Part shown: positions 25,327 to 33,288 of the stretch, piece after piece
How positions within the stretch are numbered: the first letter of the stretch is position 1
Layout: every line of letters begins with the position of its first letter
From: Synechococcus sp. UW140
GTDB lineage: Bacteria; Cyanobacteriota; Cyanobacteriia; PCC-6307; Cyanobiaceae
Direction: 5' to 3'
NCBI RefSeq assembly: GCF_900474295.1
Contig: NZ_UCOB01000029.1
Coordinates: forward strand, 1-43,975
DNA: 43,975 nucleotides
The notes under the pieces: generated by a model
The model's input: only the letters and a program-made list of their open reading frames with translations
Database searches by the model: none
What the model was told of the DNA's origin: nothing
Translations under genes and position numbers: made by a program

Positions 25327-26892
25327 TCAACCGAGAGGCTGAATGTCGTTGAGCTGCCAGGTCTTGTCGAACCAAGGCTGTAGCGGTCCGTAGAAACGGA
25401 AACAGGCAAACCATCCCTTACCCGGCACGGTCTGAATCCAGTTGGCTTCCTTGCCCTGCGGTGCTGTCGGTCCGAAATAGAGATCAATACTTCCGTCGGC
25501 ATTCACCACCATGTCTTGGTTGCGCTTGCTGTTTTTACTGGGCAAGAGTTGATCGGTCTGCAACTCCGAGCGCGTCTGAGGGTCGTAAACCACCATCGAC
25601 CAGAAATCCTTGGCGGGCACGTTGGCATCCACCGTGAACTTGTAGGTTTTGCTGCCATCGAGATAGGCCCCATTGGCATCGGTCGCCACAACGCCGTACT
25701 GGGATCCGGCGCCAACCATCTTCAGCACCATCGCTGGGGTGTTGACGGTGTAACCCCAGAAGAAGTTGCTCCTGGCATCAAGATTTCGGCCGCCCTTTCC
25801 ACCATCGACAAGCCATTCATGGCTCCCACCCCCGAACGGGGTGAACCATTGCTTGTCCTCATAGAAGTAGACGTCTCGGTTGCGAGGCTTGCCCATATCA
25901 GCGCGCACGTAAGCGACTCCCACCTGAACGGCTTCCTCAAGGATCTGGCGGTCCTGAGCACTCGGGTTGAAGGGTTTGCCTTTCTCCAGACCGATCGCCG
26001 AAGCAAGCCCAAGCAGTTCAGGGTCAAACAGGTCGACCGGTTCACGCTGAATCACCGTGTTCAGCTCTTCAAAGAAGTGGAAATTATTGGCATGCACCGT
26101 GTTGAAGACAAGATCGCCGCCCTGGACGAATGTCATCGCCGGTGGATTGTCTTTCTGCGAGAGGGGATAAAGACGCAGACCGTTTTCGTAGTTCGCAATC
26201 GCCTGATCGGGCTTGCCTTGATCATCGAGGAAGGCGCGCAGAATCAACCAGTTGGAGTAGCTGGGTGAGCGGAAGACGAAATATCCCTCGGTGTTGGCAG
26301 GCTCGCTGTCATCGGGTCCAAGGATCAGATACTTGCCGCCTTTGCCCCGATCCGGACCGGGGGCGCCGGTGTCGGCCACGAAACGGAAATAGGCATCATT
26401 GATCGTGCCCGGACCAAGCCCCGCAGGAATTTCGATCACCATCGGCCCCGTGTCCTTCAGATTGAAGAAGGTGGAGCCATACACCGTGTCGGTGTTGCCG
26501 GTGAGGAAGAGGGGGTTGGAATTCAGCGGGGCCATCAACATGACCTTGGTGTGGTCGTCGACACCCTGCTGGGCATGACCGACCCGCATCATCTCGATGC
26601 TGGCGGCCGGCATCAGCGTCAGGAACGTCTCATAGGCGCGGATGAATTTGAGGTAGTCGAAGCTGGTTTGAACGGTGGCTGCATCGGGCATGCCATCGAA
26701 GAACCGGAACGTACCAACACTGGTGTCAACCACATCAGGAGTGAATACCTCCGCAGGAATCGACGTGGTGTAACCCTTAGGGACAGCCTGAGAGAAAGCG
26801 GCGAGAGGCCTAACAACAGAAGTGAGGCCCAGCCCCACCACCAAAGCAGAGCCGAGAAGCCTGCCTGAAGGTTGCCGAAATCTTTTGATCAA
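25327..26892 (-). CDS. Secreted DUF1254/DUF1214 protein, copy 2
   Basis: The protein has 521 residues. The start appears to be TTG at 26892, which gives a good signal peptide (IKRFRQPSGRLLGSALVV..., ending AFSQA); no ATG serves the same N-terminus. The same domain order and landmarks as copy 1 occur: VGTFRFFDGMPDAATV, FLTLMPAASIEMMRVGHAQQ, PLFLTGNTDTVYGSTF, GAPGPDRGKGGKYLILGP, FWSMVVYDPQTRSEL, NWIQTVPGKGWFACFRFYG. I infer local duplication followed by divergence. No catalytic residues can be assigned. Confidence 0.86.
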   Translation of the reverse strand: MIKRFRQPSGRLLGSALVVGLGLTSVVRPLAAFSQAVPKGYTTSIPAEVFTPDVVDTSVGTFRFFDGMPDAATVQTSFDYLKFIRAYETFLTLMPAASIEMMRVGHAQQGVDDHTKVMLMAPLNSNPLFLTGNTDTVYGSTFFNLKDTGPMVIEIPAGLGPGTINDAYFRFVADTGAPGPDRGKGGKYLILGPDDSEPANTEGYFVFRSPSYSNWLILRAFLDDQGKPDQAIANYENGLRLYPLSQKDNPPAMTFVQGGDLVFNTVHANNFHFFEELNTVIQREPVDLFDPELLGLASAIGLEKGKPFNPSAQDRQILEEAVQVGVAYVRADMGKPRNRDVYFYEDKQWFTPFGGGSHEWLVDGGKGGRNLDARSNFFWGYTVNTPAMVLKMVGAGSQYGVVATDANGAYLDGSKTYKFTVDANVPAKDFWSMVVYDPQTRSELQTDQLLPSKNSKRNQDMVVNADGSIDLYFGPTAPQGKEANWIQTVPGKGWFACFRFYGPLQPWFDKTWQLNDIQPLG

Positions 26893-27122
26893 AGCCAGGT
26901 ACGAGCACTTCTCTTGGTTTAGGCACTCTCAAGGAGCCCAACATCCTTCAGAGCAAAAATGTGCCAATCGGGATCATCCTGATCATTGCTGGTATCCCAG
27001 CTGTACAAGGCAGCCGAGAAGCCCTACCCGAGTCGGAGACAGGGCAGGGAGACGCGAAACGAATGCCTCGAGCCAACAGAACAAGCATGCAGAGGCCAGA
27101 GCAGAACTGGCCCATGCCTGCA

Positions 27123-28241
27123 TCACTGGGCAGGTTGAAACTGCGGGGGAATCCAGCTGCCGTTGAAATAGGCCTCTGTCGGCGAATAGATGCGCACTGC
27201 AGCATTCCAACCGGGATAGATATCTAAGTAGTTGTCTTGGCTGGCATCACCACCAACGTGAATCACATACTCACCGTTGGCGTTCTGCTTAGCGAAAGCA
27301 CTGTTGATGTTGTACTTCTCACCAACCGCAAATCCCTGCTTGTCATAGATGGTCACCGACCAGAAGGCCCGGGGATCATTGGGCACATCCTTGAGGACAA
27401 GCTTCTGGGGCTCAGTGGAGTTCACCACTTTGGGGAAGGGGTAAACAGCCCCCTGTTTTGGCAGACCACCCCAACCAATCGCCACACCAAAGTTACGCAT
27501 CTCCTCACTAATCTCACCTCGCTGACCGAAGGCCATCTCCGACGTGACGCCCTCAGGTGCCATCCGTTCGTTGTAGGCGGCGCGCAAGGCCAGGATCTCC
27601 TTCATGTCGTACTTGTGTGGGGAGATGAACTCACCCTTCTGTGCCTGCTCCAGCTGGATCTGATCCTGAACAGCACCTGCTTTCTTGAGATCCGCAGCAT
27701 CCTGCATATTCACCTGCGTGCGCACGAAGGCGAAAACGTAGCGACTACCCATGGATTCTTTGGTCAGTTCATAGCGACCAGGCTTGTCACTGATCAGGGG
27801 AATCCAGTGCTCTCCATCCACAACTTCAAGGATCTGATACCGATCGGTATCGGGAAGCACCACCGTGGCCGGACTGTCCAAATCCAGAACCGCGAACGAA
27901 TACAGCGTGTCGAAATTAGGGCGCAAAATCGTGCGGTCTTCTGGATCCATGCCCTTTTTCAGATGCAGGAACTCGCCTACACCAGAACTGCACGTGCCTT
28001 TGGCAATCTTGCGCACATATTCCGCCAAGATCACCTCGGTTTCCGCATGCGCGTAGTTGGTCTTGGTGACCGGAGTGATTGCCGTTGCGGTTTGCACCAC
28101 CGCGGCCTTAGGGCACGGAGCAGCAGACGTTGCAGGCTGAGAAAGAGCGGCCTGATACTGAGAGGCACCAAGCATCCCCAAGCTCAAGGCAGAGGCGAAC
28201 AACACCCCCGAACGCTGGAGTGGGCGAAAAAGCGAAGGCAT
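27123..28241 (-). CDS. Secreted DUF1254/DUF1214 protein, shorter copy 3
   Basis: I chose the ATG at 28241 (MPSLFRPLQRSGVLFASALS, 372 residues), which opens a signal peptide ending near ALS/QPA; an ORF start at 28277 adds polar residues. It is shorter than its two neighbours: the DUF1254 core is VILAEYVRKIAK, RPNFDTLYSFAVLDLDSPAT and YQILEVVDGEHWIPLI. The DUF1214 end is PRAFWSVTIYDKQGF, ANGEYVIHVGG and WNAAVRIYSPTEAYFNGSWI. So it belongs to a different subfamily of the same architecture. A 230-bp gap separates it from copy 2, so it may have its own promoter. Confidence 0.83.
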   Translation of the reverse strand: MPSLFRPLQRSGVLFASALSLGMLGASQYQAALSQPATSAAPCPKAAVVQTATAITPVTKTNYAHAETEVILAEYVRKIAKGTCSSGVGEFLHLKKGMDPEDRTILRPNFDTLYSFAVLDLDSPATVVLPDTDRYQILEVVDGEHWIPLISDKPGRYELTKESMGSRYVFAFVRTQVNMQDAADLKKAGAVQDQIQLEQAQKGEFISPHKYDMKEILALRAAYNERMAPEGVTSEMAFGQRGEISEEMRNFGVAIGWGGLPKQGAVYPFPKVVNSTEPQKLVLKDVPNDPRAFWSVTIYDKQGFAVGEKYNINSAFAKQNANGEYVIHVGGDASQDNYLDIYPGWNAAVRIYSPTEAYFNGSWIPPQFQPAQ

Positions 28242-28371
28242 ACCAACAAACAAACTTTCACTCTCAGTAGCTATCAATGCGCTGGATGGCAGATGAAGCG
28301 GCGATCAACAGGGAGCGAACAGCACAAGCGGAACCATCAAGGCCACTCTCAGCAACGAGCACAATGACGGC

Positions 28372-29718
28372 ATGATCGATGTGATCGGCACCGATGCCGG
28401 AGCTCCGCACTCCCTGCCGGCAGCCCAGCAACAGCAGCTCCGCAACGCTGCGCTGATCGCGGCACCCAAGCGTCTACTGGCGGCCCTAGACGCCTGGGAA
28501 CCCTGCGCAGAAGCACAGCAACGCATTGCCAGTGACAACCCTGCAGTGCTCGGTGACGCACTCGCCGCGCTCGATCGAAACACCCCTGCCGTCGTCCTCG
28601 CCAGCGGAGATCCCCTCTGGTTTGGCATTGGCCGCTACCTGAGCGAACGCCTCGGAGCTAAACGACTGCGCTTTCACCCCGGGCCAAGTTCTCTGCAACT
28701 GGCCTTCGCCCGGTTGGGGCGTTCTTGGCAGGACGCGGACTGGGTCAGCCTGCATGGCAGGGATCCGCTCAGCCTCAACCGCACACTTCAACAACGCCCC
28801 GAAGCACTGGCCGTCCTCACCGATCCCAGCCGCGGCGGCGTTGAGGAAGTGCGCACAATCCTGAGCGGAAGTGGCCTGGAAGCGGCCTATACGCTCTGGC
28901 TCTTTGAAGCTCTCGGCCATGCCGATGAACGTGTGCAGTGCTTGGAACCAGGACAGACCACTCCAGCCGATCTGCATCCCCTGCATTTAGTGGTGCTGCT
29001 TGCCAAACCAGCAGCAGCACCTACAGCCGTGCGATTGCCGCTGTTCGGGCTCGACGACGGCCTCTTCCTGCAACACAGCGACCGGCCTGGATTGATGACC
29101 AAACGGGAGGTGCGCATCCAACTACTGGCAGAGCTTGAACTGCCTGCGCAGGGCGTGTTGTGGGACCTGGGTGCAGGCACTGGCAGCGTGGGGCTGGAAG
29201 CCCTTCGACTGCGACCGGAGCTGAAGCTACTGGCGATTGAAAAGCGTGGAGGCGGGGCCAGGTTGATCCAGGCGAACGCGGAGCGATTGCAGGTCAAACC
29301 CTGGGCTGTTCTGGAAGGGGATGCCTTGCAACTGCTTGGGGCCATGGCCAAGTGCCAGCCCACCACCTCCGTTCCTGAGTCCGTCCCCGAAGCTGTCCCG
29401 GCCGCACTGCGCCAACCCGACCGGGTGCTCATCGGCGGTGGAGGCAAACAGCGGGCAGCCTTGTTAAAAGCCGTTCTGCAACGCCTCAACCCCGGGGGGC
29501 TCGTGCTCATTCCTCTCGCCACGCTGGAGGCTCTTGCAGAGCTGCGGCCGATCCTGAACAACGCCGGGCTGCAGGTCACGATTAGCCAACATCAGGCCTG
29601 GCGCGGACAGTCCCTAGGGGACGGCACCCGGCTGGCACCAATGAACCCTGTGCTGCTGCTCAAGGGGTTAGCAGCACAGGGGAGCAACACGGCAGACTCA
29701 GGCTCACATCAGTCCTGA
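28372..29718 (+). CDS. cobL: Precorrin-6Y C5,15-methyltransferase (decarboxylating), CobL/CbiET fusion
   Basis: The protein has 448 residues. The N-terminal CbiE half (about 1-225) is a tetrapyrrole methylase: MIDVIGTDAGAPHSL, then LASGDPLWFGIGRYLSERLG, the canonical A-S-G-D-P-x-x-F-G-I-G segment. The C-terminal CbiT half shows MTKREVRIQLLAELELPAQG, VLWDLGAGTGSVGLEA (SAM-binding motif I), and RVLIGGGG. It methylates C5 and C15 of precorrin-6Y with loss of the ring C acetate in cobalamin synthesis, cytoplasmic. A Gln/Ser-rich insert (VPESVPEAVPAAL) is unusual but lies in a loop. It is divergent from DUF1254 copy 3, 130 bp apart. Confidence 0.93.
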   Translation: MIDVIGTDAGAPHSLPAAQQQQLRNAALIAAPKRLLAALDAWEPCAEAQQRIASDNPAVLGDALAALDRNTPAVVLASGDPLWFGIGRYLSERLGAKRLRFHPGPSSLQLAFARLGRSWQDADWVSLHGRDPLSLNRTLQQRPEALAVLTDPSRGGVEEVRTILSGSGLEAAYTLWLFEALGHADERVQCLEPGQTTPADLHPLHLVVLLAKPAAAPTAVRLPLFGLDDGLFLQHSDRPGLMTKREVRIQLLAELELPAQGVLWDLGAGTGSVGLEALRLRPELKLLAIEKRGGGARLIQANAERLQVKPWAVLEGDALQLLGAMAKCQPTTSVPESVPEAVPAALRQPDRVLIGGGGKQRAALLKAVLQRLNPGGLVLIPLATLEALAELRPILNNAGLQVTISQHQAWRGQSLGDGTRLAPMNPVLLLKGLAAQGSNTADSGSHQS

Positions 29719-29724
29719 ACAGCG

Positions 29725-29859
29725 ATGGCCCTTCAAAAGCGCGAGAAACAGGTGTCTCCCCTTCGCCTCAAGATCACCCTGCTGATCGCAGGCTTCGGAC
29801 CGCTGGTGGCGGTCGGCCTGTTTCTGCAATCCAAGGGATTCTTCAATTCCGTCAACTGA
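29725..29859 (+). CDS. 44-residue single-pass membrane protein behind cobL
   Basis: The ORF starts at the ATG 6 bp after the cobL stop: MALQKREKQVSPLRLKITLL, IAGFGPLVAVGLFLQSKGFF, NSVN. It has a basic N-terminus, one membrane helix (about 17-35) and a short tail. The position and clean composition argue that it is real; the minus-strand ORF across it looks like a shadow. Single-helix micro-proteins of this kind occur often in picocyanobacteria as subunits of photosynthetic or respiratory complexes or as unknowns. Its role here is not known. Confidence 0.65.
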   Translation: MALQKREKQVSPLRLKITLLIAGFGPLVAVGLFLQSKGFFNSVN

Positions 29860-29995
29860 GAAGACCAGAAACGACCTGGTCCTCGACCTCAGCAAAGGCA
29901 AGTAGGGGGAATGCCCAGGCGAAAGCTCTTAATGGGGATCGCAAGAAAGCGACAGCCCCGAGTGGCATGACAGCTGCTCCTCGTGGTCTTGAGGG

Positions 29996-30538
29996 TCACT
30001 TCGTGGTGGTGGTGGTGGTGGATCCACGGATCAACGACTCAATCATCACCGCATCACCCAGCTCAATTCCCAGCCGTTCAGCCTCACCAGCGCCGAGTTC
30101 AATCACACTGTCAGCGGGATCGATCTTGCCGTCAGCATCCACATCCGCTCCATAGCTGGGGCATGGCAAAGAAGAACAGAACGGCACATCGCGATGAATG
30201 GCGATCACCCTGTTGTCGAGCACAAACACCATGTCGAGCGGAGCAATGGTGTTATGCATCCAGAATTTGAGGGGCAACCGTCGCTTAAACGGAAACCACA
30301 TCCCCCTCAGGGGGGGGAGTGGTGGCCGCTGCATCAAGCCGAGGCGCTGTTCGTCGGTCTGATCCGCCACCTCAAGGTCAATGCATATCCGGCTGTTCAA
30401 ACACCAGCGCGCTTCGATCGGCAACTGCTGTGGTGGCATGCCCTGCGCCTGCGCGAACAGGGCACCTGAGCCGGTCTGCACGACCGCAAGACCAGCCGCC
30501 ACCGCTAAGCCTCTCAGCCTTCGCTCACGTGACCTCAC
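29996..30538 (-). CDS. Secreted DUF192 protein with an EF-hand-like loop
   Basis: The protein has 180 residues from a GTG start. A signal peptide (RRLRGLAVAAGLAVVQTGSG...AQAQG) precedes the DUF192 domain: ICIDLEVADQTDEQRLGLMQ, LRGMWFPFKRRLPLKFWMHN (W-M-K/H-N core), LDMVFVLDNRVIAIHRDVPF, and ELGAGEAERLGIELGDAV. Between the conserved C-S-S-x-P-C-P-S-Y-G and V-I-E-L-G-A-G is DVDADGKIDPAD (132-143), a textbook EF-hand/dockerin calcium loop. A C-terminal run of six Thr comes from CCA/ACC repeats. The family is of unknown function, likely periplasmic. I do not know whether the loop binds calcium. Confidence 0.83.
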   Translation of the reverse strand: MRSRERRLRGLAVAAGLAVVQTGSGALFAQAQGMPPQQLPIEARWCLNSRICIDLEVADQTDEQRLGLMQRPPLPPLRGMWFPFKRRLPLKFWMHNTIAPLDMVFVLDNRVIAIHRDVPFCSSLPCPSYGADVDADGKIDPADSVIELGAGEAERLGIELGDAVMIESLIRGSTTTTTTK

Positions 30539-30733
30539 AACCTCGACTCCTCTCGATGAACACCACTGGCATCCATGCTCTAGGACCGCCTTAGCGACTC
30601 TGACCAGCTGAGAGCTGACAATTGGACAGACAGGCCAACGATTCAGTCAAACGGAGCATGACGATGCGGAGCCCACAGCGGACCCCACATGAAACATCGG
30701 CCGCCTGCAAACAAGCAACCACCGCCACAACGC

Positions 30734-30754
30734 GTTGCTGAGCAGCTCAGCAAC
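30734..30754 (-). terminator. Inverted repeat spanning the stop of the VOC gene
   Basis: GTTGCTGAGC-A-GCTCAGCAAC is a 10-bp perfect inverted repeat around one base. As RNA it would form an 8-bp stem with a 5-nt loop. It includes the TGA stop of the VOC gene (30747-30749). No T-tract follows, so it is only a weak terminator candidate. Confidence 0.3.
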
Positions 30755-31178
30755 TCTTGAGCTCAATCCCGTTGCCCTCAGGGTCGCGGAACTGAATCGA
30801 AGGCCCATTTCCCTCGGCACCAAAGCGGGTTTGCAACGTGGCCCGGGCCTCAATGCCATGGCTTTTCAAATAAGCCAAGAGCGCATCGGCATCAAATGGA
30901 TGCACTTTCAACGCCACATGGTCCACATTGCGGCCGCTGGCCGCTGGTGGTGCCGTATCTCCCGTAGCCCCACCAAGTTTCCCAAGAACCCCATCCACGG
31001 GAACCAAGTCGATCAGGCCATTGCCAACACGCAGATGCCAAAGATCCAAAGCTTCGTTGTGCTTTGCCAGCTCACATCCCAACACCGTTGTGTAGAAATC
31101 GAGCATGGAATCCAAGTCGCGCACACGAATCACGACATGATCGATGCCAAGCAGAGGTAGGGACGTTGTTGCTGCCAC
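30747..31178 (-). CDS. VOC (glyoxalase/bleomycin-resistance) superfamily protein
   Basis: The protein has 143 residues from a GTG start. Two beta-alpha-beta-beta-beta repeats are visible: LLGIDHVVIRVRDLDSMLDF with a first metal-type His, then GRNVDHVALKVHPFDADALL with the second, and the closing F-R-D-P-E-G-N-G-I-E-L-K-S strand with Glu. These match the single-domain VOC fold, whose dimers bind a divalent metal. Members include glyoxalase I, dioxygenases and fosfomycin-resistance-type enzymes; the substrate here is unknown. No neighbour hints at the role. Confidence 0.85.
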   Translation of the reverse strand: MAATTSLPLLGIDHVVIRVRDLDSMLDFYTTVLGCELAKHNEALDLWHLRVGNGLIDLVPVDGVLGKLGGATGDTAPPAASGRNVDHVALKVHPFDADALLAYLKSHGIEARATLQTRFGAEGNGPSIQFRDPEGNGIELKSC

Positions 31179-31523
31179 AAGAACGGTCTAGCAACAAAGA
31201 CAAGCCCGCTACCATGACAAACAATCAAGACCTATGAACTTCGGCCCTCTGGACCCAAAAAACCCCAAGACAACGCCAAGAAAAGATGCACATCAGTGCA
31301 GGAGCCACCTTAAACAGAGACACCATAAGTGTTCAGACAGCGCACCTTTCAAAGCGATCAAGACCTAGCCAAGACACCCCAAATCTCCTAATGACAGGAA
31401 TAACAAATCAAAACCCATCCAACAATAATAGAACGAAAATAAAGACAAATTGGCTGATTGGTTGAAGAGGCTAAAAGGCCGCAGCTTCAACTTAGATTGG
31501 ATTCAGTTTTCGCGAGCTCAACT
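31179..31523. other. A-rich intergenic region without a convincing gene
   Basis: The plus strand is unusually A-rich from about 31225 to 31450. A 43-codon ORF from an ATG near 31233 has non-protein-like composition and was not called. It lies between the start of the VOC gene and the 3' end of the regulator gene, both minus. No hairpin or promoter is clear. Confidence 0.35.
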
Positions 31524-32201
31524 TCAGGGTGCCGAGGACGACAGACCGTCGCTCAGGCTGTACCCCTTACCGCGAATGGTGTGAATTAACCGTTGTTCAC
31601 CATTCTGCTCAAGTTTTTGGCGCAGATAGCGCACATACACCTCAATCACGTTGCTGGATGTGCGCTGATCGCCATTCCAAACCTCAGACAGGATCTGCTC
31701 GCGGCTCACCACCTGCCCCGCCTGGCTGAACAACAGCATCAGCAGGGCATATTCCCGAGCAGTCAGCGCCACAGGCCTGCCGCCTCGACGCACCTGACGG
31801 CAACTGGAATCAACGCTCAGATCAGCCAGCTGAAGCACGGTTCTTCGCTTGCGATCGCGCTGCTGAATCGTGAGGTGCAGGCGTAGACGCTGCAACAGGT
31901 CACTAATGCCCAACGATGAAAGCCAGAAATCATTGGCCCCCGCGCTCAAGCAAGCTTCACGCCCCTGAATGCTGTCCTCCCCCACATCCAGAAGGATGGT
32001 CATGGCGCCAACACGAGCGCGCAGAGCGGGGATCAAGTTGGCCTGCGCTGCCGAAACGATCGCCAAAGCGGGCGTCGCCTCAGGGGAAGGGGCGAAGGAC
32101 GCGGCACCGGCACTCCAATCGAGGGGCTGATAGCCGGACGCTTCGAGGCGTGGAGCCAGCCCGACCGCCTGATCGCCCACAAGCAACACCGCTTCTGCCA
32201 C
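31524..32201 (-). CDS. OmpR-type DNA-binding regulator with a degenerate receiver domain
   Basis: The protein has 225 residues from a GTG start. The C-terminal winged helix is intact: VALTAREYALLMLLFSQAGQ, VVSREQILSEVWNGD, NVIEVYVRYLRQKLE and LIHTIRGKGYSL are diagnostic of the OmpR/PhoB family. The N-terminal about 110 residues keep the receiver outline (ending LSAGANDFW then SDLLQRLRLHL). They lack the acidic pair after VLLV, the phosphoacceptor Asp (the strand reads ALAIVSA) and the Lys before Pro (WLSSLG instead of LVKPF). So it should not be phosphorylated in the normal way and may respond to a ligand, a partner or its own level. It begins 5 bp after nadK, in the same operon. Confidence 0.85.
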   Translation of the reverse strand: MAEAVLLVGDQAVGLAPRLEASGYQPLDWSAGAASFAPSPEATPALAIVSAAQANLIPALRARVGAMTILLDVGEDSIQGREACLSAGANDFWLSSLGISDLLQRLRLHLTIQQRDRKRRTVLQLADLSVDSSCRQVRRGGRPVALTAREYALLMLLFSQAGQVVSREQILSEVWNGDQRTSSNVIEVYVRYLRQKLEQNGEQRLIHTIRGKGYSLSDGLSSSAP

Positions 32202-32206
32202 AGCCG

Positions 32207-33139
32207 CTAAAGCTCCGTTTTCGGTGGATCTGGCTTGGCCACGTGCGGGAGGCCCCAGCCCAATTTATTGCGCAGAACCTGAAAGAACTCATGGTCTGCC
32301 AGGCGAACGAATCGCACCGGATGCTCGCTTCGGCGAATCAAAACCCGGTCTTCTGGCCACACATAACAACCAGCACTTCCATCCACCACCATGATCAGCC
32401 GTTCTGGAGTGGCCGGGAACACCGTCACCGGCTCCTGATCGCTAAACACCAGCGCCCTTGAGGCCAAAGAGTGCGGAGCGATGGGAGTGAGCTGCAGCAC
32501 TGGACAATCCGGGGTAATCACTGGCCCCCCGGCGCTGAGCGCATAGGCGGTGGAACCTGTCGGGGTGGAAAGGATCACACCGTCAGCGGAGATGTCCACC
32601 GGAGCATGACGACCGATCGCGATCTCGAAATGGCACATGCTGGTTAGCGGCTCTCGGTGCAGAGCCATCTCGTTCAAGCACAGCGCTTCCCAACGGCGCT
32701 GATCACCGCGCATCACACTCACAACCAGGTTGGCGCGCTCCTCAATCGTCCATTGCTCGGTGAGCACCTGCTCGATCGCTTGATCGAGGTTGTCGAGATA
32801 AGCCTCCGCCAGAAAGCCCAAATGGCCGGTGTTGATCGTGAGGATTGGCACCCCCACAGGGGCGGTCTGACGCGCTGCTGACAAAACAGTGCCATCACCG
32901 CCTAGCACGATCGCCAAGGCCATTGAGGGATCAAACCCCTCTGGCACGCAGGCGTTGTAACCCAGCATGCGTAGGTGCTGATCCGGGTTCGCAAAGCCCA
33001 CCATGCCGCCAGCACTGCTGACCCGCACGACGTCATGGCCGGCCCGCTCCAGACTGGCTTGGATGGTCTGCGCGGTCTCGACCGCCAGCGTCTTGCCGTC
33101 ATTCACGATCAGTCCAACCTTGGGCACCGATCGAATCAC
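32207..33139 (-). CDS. nadK: NAD kinase
   Basis: The protein has 310 residues. The start is a GTG at 33139, or the GTG four codons on. [10 protein letters not shown] opens the fold. [14 protein letters not shown] is the GGDGT motif for the phosphate donor; NTGHLGFL and [20 protein letters not shown] are the remaining NAD-kinase signatures. It makes NADP from NAD and ATP (or polyphosphate) in the cytoplasm and so sets NADPH supply for carbon fixation. Cyanobacteria usually carry two NAD kinases; which one this is cannot be told. The degenerate OmpR-type regulator follows at 5 bp, so the two are co-transcribed. Confidence 0.95.
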   Translation of the reverse strand: MIRSVPKVGLIVNDGKTLAVETAQTIQASLERAGHDVVRVSSAGGMVGFANPDQHLRMLGYNACVPEGFDPSMALAIVLGGDGTVLSAARQTAPVGVPILTINTGHLGFLAEAYLDNLDQAIEQVLTEQWTIEERANLVVSVMRGDQRRWEALCLNEMALHREPLTSMCHFEIAIGRHAPVDISADGVILSTPTGSTAYALSAGGPVITPDCPVLQLTPIAPHSLASRALVFSDQEPVTVFPATPERLIMVVDGSAGCYVWPEDRVLIRRSEHPVRFVRLADHEFFQVLRNKLGWGLPHVAKPDPPKTEL

Positions 33140-33243
33140 GCAACAGGTGGATCACTTTATGAGAGAGAACCGTCTCCATGGCACAGGGTGGGGATTTGTG
33201 ATGCCTGCAGTCGGGTCTTGGCCCGCATCAAAGGGCACTGCCA

Positions 33244-33281
33244 ACGAGAGTTCTCGTCGCTAAGGAGAGAGAAGACTCTCT
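33244..33281 (+). promoter_or_regulatory. Two small hairpins in the leader of the beta-propeller lipoprotein gene
   Basis: ACGAGAGTTCTCGT (33244-33257) is a near-perfect palindrome. AGAGAG/CTCTCT (33266-33281, loop AAGA) is a 6-bp stem starting inside AAGGAGAG, the best Shine-Dalgarno-like sequence. That site is 20 bp from the ATG; folding of the second hairpin would hide it or bring it closer. Translational control is possible but only inferred. Confidence 0.3.
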
Positions 33282-33288
33282 GAAGCCG

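Noticed and set aside
26961-27227. Plus-strand ORF with hydrophobic start (GTG, PIGIILIIAGIPAVQG)
   Set aside because: It overlaps the 3' end of a convincing DUF1254 gene and its remainder is not protein-like.
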